A DNA stretch of 64,000 bases from an uncultured Lachnospiraceae bacterium. Lineage in GTDB: Bacteria; Bacillota; Clostridia; Lachnospirales; Lachnospiraceae. Below the pieces are notes generated by a model. That model saw only the letters and a list, made by a program, of their open reading frames with translations, did not search any database and was not told where the DNA came from. The stretch lies in assembly GCA_947631955.1 (NCBI GenBank), contig CANRNJ010000002.1, positions 1-64,000 on the forward strand. The letters run 5' to 3'. Both the position numbers and the translations under genes were made by a program. This document shows, piece by piece, positions 53,880-63,635 of the stretch (positions are counted from its first letter, which is position 1; each line of letters opens with the position of its first letter).

Positions 53880-55064
53880 TTAACACAAAAGTCCACATTC
53901 TTCATCATAATATACGATTTTTCCCTCGATGATCGTGCAGAGTGTCCTCGTGAAAACTTCCATCGGATTCCCGTTATAGATCGCAATGTCCCCGTCTTTT
54001 CCGACCGCAAGACTTCCGATACGGTCATCGACGCCGCATATCTTCGCCGCATTGATCGTGATCGCGCGGAAGCCGTCTTCCATGGACATTCCTTCCTTGA
54101 CAGCCAGTCCCGCACAGATGGGCAGGAACTGTATCTTGGATACCGGGTGATCCGTCGTCACCGCGGTAAGGATACCGTTACGGCTCAGCAGTCCGGCCGT
54201 CTTAAAAGCCATGTTGCGGACTTCGATCTTGTTGCGGCTTGCCATATCCGGCCCGACGATAGCCGGAAATCCGGCTTCTTTCAGTTCCTCTATGATCAGA
54301 TGCCCTTCGCTGCAATGGTCAAGCGTCATTCTCAGCCCGAACTCCTTGGCGATACGCACAGCGGTGAGAATATCGTCCGCCCTGTGAGCGTGCGCTTTGA
54401 TCGGGATCTCGCCTCTCAACACGGGCAGCCAGCACTCATAGCGGAAATCCGGCTCCTGATCCGGATCTTCGCGCCGTTTCTTTTCGTAGGCCTTCGCCTT
54501 ATAGAGTTCTTCCCGGAGCAGCGCGGCGATAGACATGCGGGTGGCCGGTGACATATTCCGGCCGGAGTAATTGACTTTGGGATTCTCTCCGAACGCCGTC
54601 TTCATGGCGGCGGGAGCCTTGACGATCATGCGGTCGATACATCTTCCGTGGGTCTTGACAAAGGCAAACTGTCCGCCCACCACATTGGAACTGCCGGGGC
54701 CGATCATTGCCGCGGTGATACCGGCTTTTAACGCATCGTGGAACGCGTCGTCCATCGGGTTGATGGCATCGACGGCGCGCAGGCAGGGAGTGACGGGATC
54801 CACTGTTTCATTGCAGTCGTCACCCTCCATGCCCTTTTTTTCCTCCGTGATACCCATATGACAGTGCGCTTCAATGATACCGGGCATAACAAGATTTCCT
54901 CTGGCGTCCAGTATCCGGACCCCGCCGCCGGACGGCTGCGCGTCGGCGTCATATTCCTTCATGTCGCCGACGGCCGTGATCTTTCCCTGTTCTATCCGGA
55001 TATAGCCGTCCTCGTATTCGCGGTCTTCCATCGTCTTTATATTTCCATGAATGATAACCAGCAT
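53880..55064 (-). CDS. Amidohydrolase (imidazolonepropionase/dihydroorotase-like)
   Basis: 394 aa. Metal-binding IIEAHCHMGI near residue 65, KAHAHRADDILTAVR, LDHCSEGHLI, and the catalytic Asp in LTAVTTDHPVSKIQ. Flanking beta-sandwich halves are present (ILDARGNLVMPG and GDIAIYNGNPMEVFTRT). This is the cytoplasmic amidohydrolase group often annotated as imidazolonepropionase-like; the substrate cannot be told. ATG 55064 follows GAGGGG. It starts 23 bp after the spoIIQ-like gene and may be cotranscribed. Confidence 0.82.
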   Translation of the reverse strand: MLVIIHGNIKTMEDREYEDGYIRIEQGKITAVGDMKEYDADAQPSGGGVRILDARGNLVMPGIIEAHCHMGITEEKKGMEGDDCNETVDPVTPCLRAVDAINPMDDAFHDALKAGITAAMIGPGSSNVVGGQFAFVKTHGRCIDRMIVKAPAAMKTAFGENPKVNYSGRNMSPATRMSIAALLREELYKAKAYEKKRREDPDQEPDFRYECWLPVLRGEIPIKAHAHRADDILTAVRIAKEFGLRMTLDHCSEGHLIIEELKEAGFPAIVGPDMASRNKIEVRNMAFKTAGLLSRNGILTAVTTDHPVSKIQFLPICAGLAVKEGMSMEDGFRAITINAAKICGVDDRIGSLAVGKDGDIAIYNGNPMEVFTRTLCTIIEGKIVYYDEECGLLC

Positions 55065-55087
55065 ATTCGATCCCCTCTGTTCCGATA

Positions 55088-56161
55088 TCATTGCAGCTGA
55101 CTCATCGGATTGATCGCCACGCCGTCTTTCGTCAGCTTGAAATACACGTTCGTGCCTTCCAGACTGTAATACTTGGTCGGCGGCGCCACGGTCCCGATAG
55201 GGTCCCCCACGCTCACATAGCTTCCTTCGGAAACCGTGATGTTTTCCAACTGTCCGTAGGTAAGTTCATACCCGTTCCCCAGATCTGTCACAACATTATT
55301 GCCGATGACAGGATCGTACCCGACGGCGCTCACGCGTCCGTCCGCCGCCGCCGTGATGCCTGCTCCCTGCGCTGCGGCAATGACGATGGCCGGATTGTAT
55401 TTATACTGCTTCAAGGTAGGGAAATAAATCGTCTTGTCCATGCTGTAATTGATCAGGACATCTCCCACGATCGGCCATACCAGACCGTCCTCTTCTTGAA
55501 AATCCAAGGTCGGCTGCACCGTTGTGGAGATGGCTTCCTCCGCCGCCGGTTCCGTATTGTTCCGGGCGGTATCCACCGTTTCGTCGAACATGCCTTCCTG
55601 ATCTTCCTCCGATTTCTGCGCGGCCGGTGCGGCTGTACCGTCCGCCGGTTTCTGCGCGGTCGTTGCAGCCGTACCGTCTGCCGCCGCAGTATCCGCCGCT
55701 CCTATATCCGCGGTATCTTTTTTGTCCGTATCAGTTGACTGCTCTCTGGCCGTCTGCTCCGTCTTAGACTCTGCGCCGGTTTCTTCTCCGGTTTTGGAAC
55801 CGTTGTCCGCCGCGGAACCGTCAGCTGCCGGATCCTGCCCCGTCCGGGCTGTCCCGGTCTTGTCCACCGTATTCTCCACATTCTGGGAGTTGGCTTCTTG
55901 GAAACTCGGATCATAATCAAGATCATCCGTTCCCACATCCGCAAACAAAGTATCCATCTCATCTCCGGTCAGCATGTTCTCAGCGGTCAGGTCGGCGCCC
56001 TGTTCGATCGCATCGAAATCCACCACATAATTCTCGCGCTCCGCCTTGTTGCTGCGCCTTACAAAGATCCCCGTCACCGTCAGCGCCGTCAGGACAAGCA
56101 CAGACGTTGCCAGCATGACGATCCGTTCTCTTCTAACACCATTTCTATTTCTTCTTCCCAT
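55088..56161 (-). CDS. spoIIQ: SpoIIQ-like M23-family protein without visible zinc ligands
   Basis: 357 aa. N-terminal transmembrane helix (about residues 16-36, VMLATSVLVLTALTVTGIFV), an unusually long Asp/Thr/Ala-rich linker (about 60-235) with AADGTAA-like repeats, and a C-terminal LytM/M23 fold (VWPIVGDVLINYSMD to KDGVAINPM). The Zn ligands of active M23 peptidases (H-x3-D and H-x-H) are not present: the expected last motif reads VYFKLTKDG. In sporulating bacteria SpoIIQ in the forespore pairs with SpoIIIAH. Position next to spoIID supports the call. AGGAGG lies 9 nt before ATG 56161. Confidence 0.75.
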   Translation of the reverse strand: MGRRNRNGVRRERIVMLATSVLVLTALTVTGIFVRRSNKAERENYVVDFDAIEQGADLTAENMLTGDEMDTLFADVGTDDLDYDPSFQEANSQNVENTVDKTGTARTGQDPAADGSAADNGSKTGEETGAESKTEQTAREQSTDTDKKDTADIGAADTAAADGTAATTAQKPADGTAAPAAQKSEEDQEGMFDETVDTARNNTEPAAEEAISTTVQPTLDFQEEDGLVWPIVGDVLINYSMDKTIYFPTLKQYKYNPAIVIAAAQGAGITAAADGRVSAVGYDPVIGNNVVTDLGNGYELTYGQLENITVSEGSYVSVGDPIGTVAPPTKYYSLEGTNVYFKLTKDGVAINPMSQLQ

Positions 56162-56248
56162 GAAATCCTGCCTCCTACTTTTCATGTTTGTTTGATAAGC
56201 TGTTTCATCAAAGTTTACATGGTGTTAGTCTTACCCATTTTTGACAGG

Positions 56249-57238
56249 TTATTCAATTTTTGCTAACTCTGTCCCGAAAAAAAAATCTTTCAGGATCTGA
56301 TCGTAAGTTTCGCCGTTTACAGCTTTGCAGTCAGCCGCATACTGGCTCATTCCGAAACCGTGACCCACGCCGGATACATGAAAAATGATCTGCGTCTGTG
56401 TTTTTTCGATCTCAAAAGATGCGGAAGGCAGCGAAAACATATGGCGGAAGGCCTCCCCGTCTATTTTTAAGACTTCCTCCGAATCTACAACAAACGACAC
56501 GCTTGTCACATATTGGGCGTCGTCATAGACGGTTTCTATGCCGTCCCACAGCTGCTGTCCGGAATATCCGGCGTCCGTGCATCCCTGTATCCCGCTCAGG
56601 AAGTTCGCTTTCGATACCGCCACGTCGCTCCTAAAGTCTTGTGCCGCCTTGTCCTGATCGCAGGATACGCTTTTGATATAAGGGAGTTTGTCTGTCTGCC
56701 ATACCTGCCCGGCATCCCTTGTCCGCCCGTTGCTCACTTTAAAATACGAGGCCTGTATCGGCTCTCCTTCATAACTCAGATACAGACCGTCCGTGTCCTC
56801 CACAGCCTGTCTGTACGGCAGAAGTCCTTCCGTTTCTTCTGCACCGGCCGCATACCATTTTTCCATCCCGCCGCCCGCCACGCGCAGGATCCGGGTGTCT
56901 TCCTGCTGCATGATCTGCACGATCTCCGTCCGTATCAGGACAGCCTGCGCCTTCAGCGCCTCCGCCTCATAATCGCCCGGCATGACCGTTTCCAATTTGT
57001 ACACCAGATACTCTTCCATAGGGATCGTCCAAGTCCCCCACGCCATATCCACATCGACATACCGCACATCTTCATCCTGCGCCGTCTTATTTCCGCGATA
57101 CGGGCGCAGCGCTTCTTTTTCCACTCCCACATGCCCCCACAGGCATGCGCACACATAAGGCAATAAAAAAACAAACAAAAGAAAGCCTCCGGCATCTCTT
57201 TTGTTTGTTCCTTTTAAGACGATTCTGTTTTCTTTCAT
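56249..57238 (-). CDS. spoIID: Stage II sporulation protein D
   Basis: 329 aa. N-terminal membrane anchor (about residues 15-34, AGGFLLFVFLLPYVCACLWG), SpoIID/LytB domain with MEEYLVYKLETVMPGDYEAE containing the catalytic-type Glu, and C-terminal GVGHGFGMSQYAADCKAVNG. A lytic transglycosylase of the engulfment DMP complex. ATG 57238 follows GGGGTG at 4 nt; the frame reads 13 codons further upstream. The spoIID-spoIIQ order is common in Clostridia. Confidence 0.92.
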   Translation of the reverse strand: MKENRIVLKGTNKRDAGGFLLFVFLLPYVCACLWGHVGVEKEALRPYRGNKTAQDEDVRYVDVDMAWGTWTIPMEEYLVYKLETVMPGDYEAEALKAQAVLIRTEIVQIMQQEDTRILRVAGGGMEKWYAAGAEETEGLLPYRQAVEDTDGLYLSYEGEPIQASYFKVSNGRTRDAGQVWQTDKLPYIKSVSCDQDKAAQDFRSDVAVSKANFLSGIQGCTDAGYSGQQLWDGIETVYDDAQYVTSVSFVVDSEEVLKIDGEAFRHMFSLPSASFEIEKTQTQIIFHVSGVGHGFGMSQYAADCKAVNGETYDQILKDFFFGTELAKIE

Positions 57239-57298
57239 GAAACACCCCGCATACAACATACTATGTGGGTGTTTCATGCGATATTCCTGCAGCGCTTG

Positions 57299-58405
57299 TT
57301 ATCTTGCCAGATCCAAATGCTGCACCGTAGACACATTCCCGTTTTCATACAGGAATATGCCCGTATTTCTGATCATGGCGTTGTTGTGATTATCCTGCGC
57401 GGAATTCAGGGCAAACTCTGTAGACACATTGCCAAGCCCTATGGCTCCCACGCCCAGATCGGATAAATGATAGAGGGTGTCCTGCCCTTCCTCGTCTTTT
57501 ACCCATATCAACAGCTTATTCCATATCTCATCCGCTTCATCGATCCATCCGTTTCCATCCGAATCATATGCAGCCAGATCCGCGAACCCGTTCCCGGATT
57601 TCGTTCCGAACAGTTCTCCGCCGTCGTTGATCCTTCCGTCGCCGTTCAAATCAAGCGCCAAAAATCCGCTGCCGGACTTCAGTTCGGATATCTCTTCCTC
57701 CGTGCCGTCCTGATCCAGATCGAAGAAAAATTTCTGATCGGAAACCTGCGCGATATTCGTGTCCAGATTGATCACCAGAGGGTCACAATACGTCAGACTG
57801 CCGGTCGCATAGGTTTCCTCATAATACTCTTCAAACCTGCGGCTCATGGAAAGTTCAAGGTTAAAGGATAACTCCCTTCCGTCCGCCGTCCTTACCGTTC
57901 CGGTCGTAGAAAACGCCGTCTGCTCCTGCTCCATATGATAGTACTGGTTGGTAATGATACCGGCCTGATAGACCTTTTTGCCCGAAAACGCACTTTCATC
58001 GGCGGCACGGTCCTGCACGCGGTCCCATGATCCCGGATCATAAGGTTCTCCCCGGAAGGAAAACAACAGCTCCATCAAGAACTGTATGCACCGCTGTCTA
58101 ATAGTGTACAAAGCGTTCTCCGGCGTTCTTCTTGCCGAGATCCTTCCCGGATTGGATACATTTCTGAAGTGTGTCGTGATATCTTCCAAATCAGCGGTAT
58201 TCTCTTCGTTTTCTCCTTCTTCCCCGCTCTTCTTGGTCTGACCGGCATCGTTATCATCCGAACTGATCAGATCTCCGAAAAGACTTTCCAAGCTTTCGTT
58301 GGATCCGCCGAAGCGCCGCACATTAGAAGCTCTCACTGATTTTTCCGTCACAGAAGTATAACTTCTGGTCGATTCCATCGCAACTGCTGCGGAATCTATT
58401 CTCAC
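57299..58405 (-). CDS. Hypothetical protein with EF-hand/dockerin-like calcium loops
   Basis: 368 aa. The C-terminal 150 residues contain repeated D-x-D/N-x-D-G loops: DLDQDGTEEE, LDLNGDGRINDGGELFG and YDSDGNGWIDEADEIW, followed by GVGAIGLGNVST. This is the pattern of calcium-binding segments found in RTX-like and other exported proteins, yet there is no signal peptide. The N-terminal part is acidic and low-complexity. The start is GTG at 58405, with AGGAGG 5 nt upstream. Function unknown. The leader 58406-58600 contains inverted GGACGG/CCGTCC elements. Confidence 0.65.
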   Translation of the reverse strand: MRIDSAAVAMESTRSYTSVTEKSVRASNVRRFGGSNESLESLFGDLISSDDNDAGQTKKSGEEGENEENTADLEDITTHFRNVSNPGRISARRTPENALYTIRQRCIQFLMELLFSFRGEPYDPGSWDRVQDRAADESAFSGKKVYQAGIITNQYYHMEQEQTAFSTTGTVRTADGRELSFNLELSMSRRFEEYYEETYATGSLTYCDPLVINLDTNIAQVSDQKFFFDLDQDGTEEEISELKSGSGFLALDLNGDGRINDGGELFGTKSGNGFADLAAYDSDGNGWIDEADEIWNKLLIWVKDEEGQDTLYHLSDLGVGAIGLGNVSTEFALNSAQDNHNNAMIRNTGIFLYENGNVSTVQHLDLAR

Positions 58406-58627
58406 TACTGCCTCCTTTTGTACAAACCACCATCCATGCCTGTCTGTGCCACCGACTACACCCTCCCTGATGTATGGCAAATAGAAAGGACGGCATCCCC
58501 AAAGTAAATCCTTTTCCCTTGAAAACACCGTCCATGGTCTGTACATCATTCAGATTCAAGAAACAGCCGTCCGGCCAAGATCAGCTATCCCTTGTACCCT
58601 ATATATCGTCCGCTTGGCGAAATAAGT

Positions 58628-60925
58628 TTAGTCCACTCTGTTATAATTGATCAAACAGCCTTTTAAAATGATCTGCCGTTCCTCGTCCGTCAGTTCGCCC
58701 AGACGCAGATCGAATTCTATAAGCCGGTCTTCCTCCACGGACACTTTATACGCTTTGATCACATCCGCTTTCTCCTCCACGGCTTTCCGGATGCCGGGGA
58801 AGAACAGGTAATCCAGATTTTTAAAAGGAAGTTCGCCTTCCGGGATCAGGAACGGAAGCATGCCCCAGTTGATCAGATTGGAGCGGTAACGTTTGGTCGC
58901 ATACTCGTTTGCGATGTTCGCCCAACCGCCCAGTACTTTCTGGCAGCTCGCCGCCTGCTCTCTGGCCGATCCGTCACCCGGCTTCACCGCGAAGATCGTG
59001 GAACCGAAGCCGGTATTGACATGGGACGCTTCGGCGAACGTCTTCTTGATCACGCTCATTACCGGCTTAACGTCCGGATGTGCCTGACACGGATGCTCTC
59101 CCTTCATCCTTGCCTTCTCCGCTTTCTGGATATCCTTGGCGCGTCCCACATACTCCGGATCTTTTCTGGATAAAGCAAACTCTGCCAGTCCCAGAGGATT
59201 GGAGCGGTAAGAGGAAGTTTCGCCGGAAGGGATCAGTTCATCCGTCGTCGTGACCGGATCATGGATCTCGGATACGACACGAAGCACCAGATTATCGGGA
59301 AGTTCTCCCATAGCGGGCCAGTCTTTGATATTGGGGCCGAACTGGATCTGCACGCTGTCATCCGCCACGCCCTTGGAATCAAATACCCTGTTCTTGTAGA
59401 TATCCGCGTCAAAATGATACCGATACTTTCCGATCTCCCCGTCAAACTCCGTAGCAGGCGTCAGCATACCTTTGTTCGCCGCAGTCGCCGCGATCGAGCG
59501 GGCATCCATAAGCGCCACGGAAGCGATCTGCCCGTTCTGCAGCTTGGATCCCTCTCTGTTCGGGAAGTTTCTCGTTGAATGGCGGATGCTGAACGCATTG
59601 TTGGACGGTGTGTCACCGGCGCCGAAACAAGGCCCGCAGAACGCCGTTTTCAATACGGCGCCCGTTTCCAGAATGGCTGCGGCGCATCCGTTCTTGATCA
59701 GTTCCATATAGATCGGCATAGACGCCGGATAGACGCTTAAGGTAAATCCGTCGGAACCGATATAGGAACCTTTCAGGATATCGGCCGCGGCGCAGATATT
59801 CTCAAAACCGCCTCCGGCGCATCCCGCGATGATCCCCTGATCCACCATGAACCTGCCGTTTACTATCTTATCCTGAAGCGAATAGGGAACGGCTCCGTCC
59901 AGACTCACTTTGGCGCGCTCCTCCACATCATGAAGGATATCCTTCAGATTCGCATTGACTTCGTCAATGGTATATGTATTGCTGGGATGGAAAGGCATGG
60001 CGATCATCGGTCTGATCTTCGACAGATCGACCGTAATCATACCGTCGTAGTAAGCCACATCGCCAGGCTTTAACTCCTTATATTCCTCCACCCTGCCGTG
60101 GATGTCATAGAACTCCCGGATCTGCTCGTCCGTCTGCCAGATAGAGGACAGACATGTCGTTTCCGTAGTCATAACGTCTATTCCGATACGGAAATCAGCG
60201 CTTAAGGATGCCACGCCGGGTCCCACAAATTCCATGACTTTATTCTTTACATAGCCGTTGTTGAATACCGCGCCGATAATGGCGAGCGCTACGTCCTGCG
60301 GCCCCACCCCTTTGATGGGAGAGCCGGTCAGATATACACCCACCACGTCCGGCATATTGATATCATAGGTCTGCGATAAAAGCTGTTTTACCAGTTCCGG
60401 TCCGCCTTCTCCCATCGCCATAGTGCCCAGAGCACCGTAACGGGTATGGGAGTCGGAACCGAGGATCATCTTTCCCCCGCCGGCCAGCATCTCCCGCGCA
60501 AACTGGTGAATGACCGCCTGATGCGGCGGTACATAGACGCCCCCGTACTTCTTGGCGCAGGTCAGACCGAACATGTGATCGTCTTCATTGATCGTGCCGC
60601 CTACAGCGCACAGGGAGTTATGACAGTTGGTCAACACATAGGGGATCGGAAATCTCTTCAATCCCGAAGCCCTTGCCGTCTGAATAATGCCTACAAAAGT
60701 AATATCATGAGAGGTCAGCTTATCAAACCGGATCTTCAGCTTCTCCATATTCCCCGAAGTATTGTGGTCGCGTAAAATACCGTAAGCCATGGTATTCTGC
60801 GCCGCTTCGCTCTTAGATACCTCTCTGCCCGTCTTATTTTTGATCTGCGCCGCCGCATCTGCGGTATCGGGAACAATCTCCGTACCGTTTACCAGATACG
60901 CGCCGCCCTGTGTCAGTTGAATCAT
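58628..60925 (-). CDS. Aconitase-family hydratase
   Basis: 765 aa. Four-domain aconitase architecture with substrate-binding [22 protein letters not shown] (about residues 155-176), [11 protein letters not shown], and a [4Fe-4S] site that includes the Cys pair of [17 protein letters not shown]. The C-terminal swivelling domain carries [15 protein letters not shown]. This is the clostridial/YbhJ-type branch often labelled only hydratase; aconitate hydratase is the likeliest activity. ATG 60925 follows AAGGAGG at 7 nt. No citrate synthase or isocitrate dehydrogenase gene is adjacent. Confidence 0.85.
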   Translation of the reverse strand: MIQLTQGGAYLVNGTEIVPDTADAAAQIKNKTGREVSKSEAAQNTMAYGILRDHNTSGNMEKLKIRFDKLTSHDITFVGIIQTARASGLKRFPIPYVLTNCHNSLCAVGGTINEDDHMFGLTCAKKYGGVYVPPHQAVIHQFAREMLAGGGKMILGSDSHTRYGALGTMAMGEGGPELVKQLLSQTYDINMPDVVGVYLTGSPIKGVGPQDVALAIIGAVFNNGYVKNKVMEFVGPGVASLSADFRIGIDVMTTETTCLSSIWQTDEQIREFYDIHGRVEEYKELKPGDVAYYDGMITVDLSKIRPMIAMPFHPSNTYTIDEVNANLKDILHDVEERAKVSLDGAVPYSLQDKIVNGRFMVDQGIIAGCAGGGFENICAAADILKGSYIGSDGFTLSVYPASMPIYMELIKNGCAAAILETGAVLKTAFCGPCFGAGDTPSNNAFSIRHSTRNFPNREGSKLQNGQIASVALMDARSIAATAANKGMLTPATEFDGEIGKYRYHFDADIYKNRVFDSKGVADDSVQIQFGPNIKDWPAMGELPDNLVLRVVSEIHDPVTTTDELIPSGETSSYRSNPLGLAEFALSRKDPEYVGRAKDIQKAEKARMKGEHPCQAHPDVKPVMSVIKKTFAEASHVNTGFGSTIFAVKPGDGSAREQAASCQKVLGGWANIANEYATKRYRSNLINWGMLPFLIPEGELPFKNLDYLFFPGIRKAVEEKADVIKAYKVSVEEDRLIEFDLRLGELTDEERQIILKGCLINYNRVD

Positions 60926-61059
60926 TCTGGTTCCTCCTTTTCCCGTTGCCTCTGAATAGTATAACACACTTCAAAAACTCTTCCAACCCTTTCGGGAACT
61001 CTAAAGACACGCAAAAGCGCATCCTGCGAAAGTCCCGTCAAGAAAACGCCGCGCTGTTT

Positions 61060-62385
61060 TTACTGCACATATTTTCTATAGTAACGGTGATCCCGCTCTC
61101 TGCAGCTGACCCGCATCCGTATCCCTTCTTCGAGATATTCCGTTTCATACACCACGGCATTTTCATTCATATAGGAAACCGCACGCCCGTCCGTATACGG
61201 GATAAACAATGTACACTCCCGATATCCTCCCGACAGCTTCTTTTCCATCAGACAGATCAGCTCTTCCATGCCGATCCGCTCCTTTGCCGACAGATAGATG
61301 CCGTTCTCTGTCACGACCGGCAGATTCTGTTTCATCCTCTCCGGCGTCATTCCCGCAAGCCCCGGCACCTCGTCCGGCGCCGCCAGATCGGTCTTATTGT
61401 ATACATAGATCATGGGGATCCTGTCTGCGCCCAGTTCCTTTAACGTCCGGTTCGTGACCGCGATCTGCTCCCGGTAATGCGGATCGCTGTAGTCCACCAC
61501 CTGAAGCAGGATGTCCGCTTCTTTTGTTTCCTCCAAGGTAGACTGAAACGCTTCCACAAGATGATGGGGCAGCTTATGGATGAAACCGACGGTATCCGAC
61601 AGCAGGAAGGCATGGTGATCGGGCGGTTCTATCCTGCGCACGGTCGTGTCCAGCGTGGCAAAAAGCATATCCTGCTCCATCACTTTCTTCTGCTCCGCAT
61701 CGGTTCCTTCGCTTCCGTACAGATCCAGCATCACATTCATCAGCGTGGATTTTCCGGCATTGGTATATCCCACCAAGGCGGCTCGCGGCATACCGGATCC
61801 GGCGCGGCGCTTGCGCTGCGTTTCCCGTTCCGATTTCAGACTTTGAAGCTCCCTGCGAAGTTCCGCCAACCGTTTTTCCAACACCCGCCGGTCGAGTTCC
61901 AGTTTTGTTTCGCCCGCTCCCTTATTGCTCAACGGGCCGCTGCCGCCGCCCTGCCTGCTGAGCGCCGCATGCAGCCCTGCCAGTCTTGGCAGCATATACT
62001 GTAATCTGGCGGTTTCCACCTGAAGCTTGGCTTCACGGGTCCGCGCGCGTCTGGCAAAGATATCGAGTATCAGCGTGCTTCTGTCCAGAACCGGTCTGCC
62101 AAGGCGCTCCTGAAGGTTGCGAAGCTGCATCGGAGAGAGCGCATTGTCAAAGATAACGATGTCGGCGCCGCAGTCCTGCGCCATATCCCGGACTTCATCC
62201 ACCTTGCCCGTGCCGATGTAATAGGCCTTGTTGATTTCGGGAAGACTCTGGCTGATCCTGCCCGTCACTTCCATGCCGCAGGCCTGCGCAAGCGCGCCAA
62301 GTTCTTTAAGAGAAGCAAGGTGATCTTCCCCGTCATTGACGCTGACTCCCACCAATATCACTTTTTCCGCTGCCTCATTTGCCAT
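61060..62385 (-). CDS. hflX: GTPase HflX
   Basis: 441 aa. Ribosome-associated GTPase that splits or rescues stalled 70S ribosomes. N-terminal HflX domain, a conserved glycine-rich linker (LSRQGGGSGPLSNKGAGETK), then the G domain: G1 GYTNAGKST (about residues 207-215), G3 DTVGFI, G4 NKTD. The start is taken at 62385 (MANEAAEKVILVG); an upstream ATG at 62439 overlaps the preceding gene. Cotranscription with the phosphotransferase gene is likely. Confidence 0.92.
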   Translation of the reverse strand: MANEAAEKVILVGVSVNDGEDHLASLKELGALAQACGMEVTGRISQSLPEINKAYYIGTGKVDEVRDMAQDCGADIVIFDNALSPMQLRNLQERLGRPVLDRSTLILDIFARRARTREAKLQVETARLQYMLPRLAGLHAALSRQGGGSGPLSNKGAGETKLELDRRVLEKRLAELRRELQSLKSERETQRKRRAGSGMPRAALVGYTNAGKSTLMNVMLDLYGSEGTDAEQKKVMEQDMLFATLDTTVRRIEPPDHHAFLLSDTVGFIHKLPHHLVEAFQSTLEETKEADILLQVVDYSDPHYREQIAVTNRTLKELGADRIPMIYVYNKTDLAAPDEVPGLAGMTPERMKQNLPVVTENGIYLSAKERIGMEELICLMEKKLSGGYRECTLFIPYTDGRAVSYMNENAVVYETEYLEEGIRMRVSCRERDHRYYRKYVQ

Positions 62386-62425
62386 GACCGCCGCCTCTTT
62401 ATCAAACCGTTTCGTCTTCCGGCTC

Positions 62426-63466
62426 TCACATGCCGCCAAGCCCGCCGTTTACATATCGTTCCGCCAATTCGGCCGTACCGGCCGCAAAATCATCCTGTGG
62501 GATCCGTGACGCGGCCGCGTCAAAATCCCCACGGCTCGTCACCCATGCCAACAGCTGCAGCCGCCTCATCATGATAAACGTCGGAATCATGCGCTTATCT
62601 TCCGGCTCCAGTTTCGTGACCGTTTCGTATCCGGCCAGCCACTCGGCAGCCAACTGAGGCACAATGTCCTGAGTTTCCATGAAGCTGAGCGATGCGGCAA
62701 GGTCTTGGATATACCACCCATATCCGCAATCGTCAAAATCGATGATCTTAAGCCGGTCTTTCTCCGTCAGAAGATTGGACGGCCGCAGATCCCCGTGGAT
62801 CAGCCCGTACTTTTTCCGGCTCATACCGTATCCTTCCAGATTTCTGCGGATCAAACCGTCCGCCGCCGCAAGCACATCCCGCATCCGCGCGGTAAGGGAC
62901 GGCGTCCTGCGCCAATCGCCCCATTCGGCATGTTCCCCGGCCATCGTTTCGTAAGTCCAATGAAAACGCCGCAGATCGTCCGCGCCGGGCCATCCGCGTA
63001 CCTGCCTGTGCAGTATTGCCGCCGCTTCCCCGATTCTGCCAAACCATGATCTCTGCTGATCCAACGGCATATCTTCCAGCAATGTGCCGCTCAGATACCC
63101 AAACATCACGCCATAATATTGGTTTCCGCCACCGCCGGGCCAGACGCTGAGATCTCTCCCGCAGTCGTCCGCGATCGGCACGGGAACCGTAAGGCTTTGC
63201 GACACGGGATCCCGATGGATCTTGGAAAGCCACCGGATCTCCGCGCGCAGTTCATCCGCCGTATGGTAAAAAGGCCTGCAAAGGCGCAGGACCGCCCGGT
63301 CGTTTCCCGCTGCGTCCTTCACACGATAGATCCGATTCTCGGAAAACTGCATCAGTTCCAACGAACAGCCCTTTCCCAAAACACGCTCATAATGATCTAA
63401 TATCTGTTCGGCGATCCTGAAACATTCGTCTTCGTTTTTGAAAAGTGCACCGCTTTTATCATCCAT
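62426..63466 (-). CDS. APH-fold phosphotransferase (SrkA/CotS-like kinase)
   Basis: 346 aa. Kinase fold with Brenner motif YGLIHGDLRPSNLL (catalytic Asp at about 234) and the metal-binding Asp in LKIIDFDDCGYGWYIQDLA, which is typical of the stress-response kinase SrkA and homoserine-kinase-II-like group. The N-lobe has RVLRLCRPFYH-like strands. The substrate is uncertain: sugar, choline or protein Ser/Thr. It lies 40 bp upstream of hflX. Confidence 0.8.
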   Translation of the reverse strand: MDDKSGALFKNEDECFRIAEQILDHYERVLGKGCSLELMQFSENRIYRVKDAAGNDRAVLRLCRPFYHTADELRAEIRWLSKIHRDPVSQSLTVPVPIADDCGRDLSVWPGGGGNQYYGVMFGYLSGTLLEDMPLDQQRSWFGRIGEAAAILHRQVRGWPGADDLRRFHWTYETMAGEHAEWGDWRRTPSLTARMRDVLAAADGLIRRNLEGYGMSRKKYGLIHGDLRPSNLLTEKDRLKIIDFDDCGYGWYIQDLAASLSFMETQDIVPQLAAEWLAGYETVTKLEPEDKRMIPTFIMMRRLQLLAWVTSRGDFDAAASRIPQDDFAAGTAELAERYVNGGLGGM

Positions 63467-63478
63467 TCCGTTTTCTCC

Positions 63479-63582
63479 GCCGCTCTCCGGGCAAGGTTTT
63501 CACGCTGCTCTGCAGGAAAAGGCTTCCACGCTGCCCGGCAGGACAGGCTTCTATACCGCCCGGCCGGGGCAGACTTTCTGGC
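63479..63582. repeat. 26-bp imperfect tandem repeat, four copies
   Basis: Units begin at about 63479, 63505, 63531 and 63557, each resembling CTGCCCGGCAGGACAGGCTT followed by CTATAC. The array fills the gap between the phosphotransferase start and the glgP terminator. It is not coding in any convincing frame. Confidence 0.7.
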
Positions 63583-63593
63583 ATACCGGCTGC

Positions 63594-63624
63594 AAAAAAG
63601 CTGCTGCCCTAACGGACAACAGCC
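63594..63624 (-). terminator. Terminator of glgP
   Basis: On the minus strand, GCTGTTGTCC-GTTA-GGGCAGCAGC forms a 10-bp stem followed by T6. It lies 12 bp past the glgP stop codon. Confidence 0.85.
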
Positions 63625-63635
63625 TTCTTCGCCTG

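Noticed and set aside
58406-58627. Possible cyclic di-GMP riboswitch upstream of the calcium-loop gene
   Set aside because: There is a GGACGG/CCGTCC inverted pair, but the conserved GEMM core sequences are absent.
63479-63582. CRISPR array
   Set aside because: The units are contiguous 26-bp imperfect repeats without spacers, and no cas genes are present.
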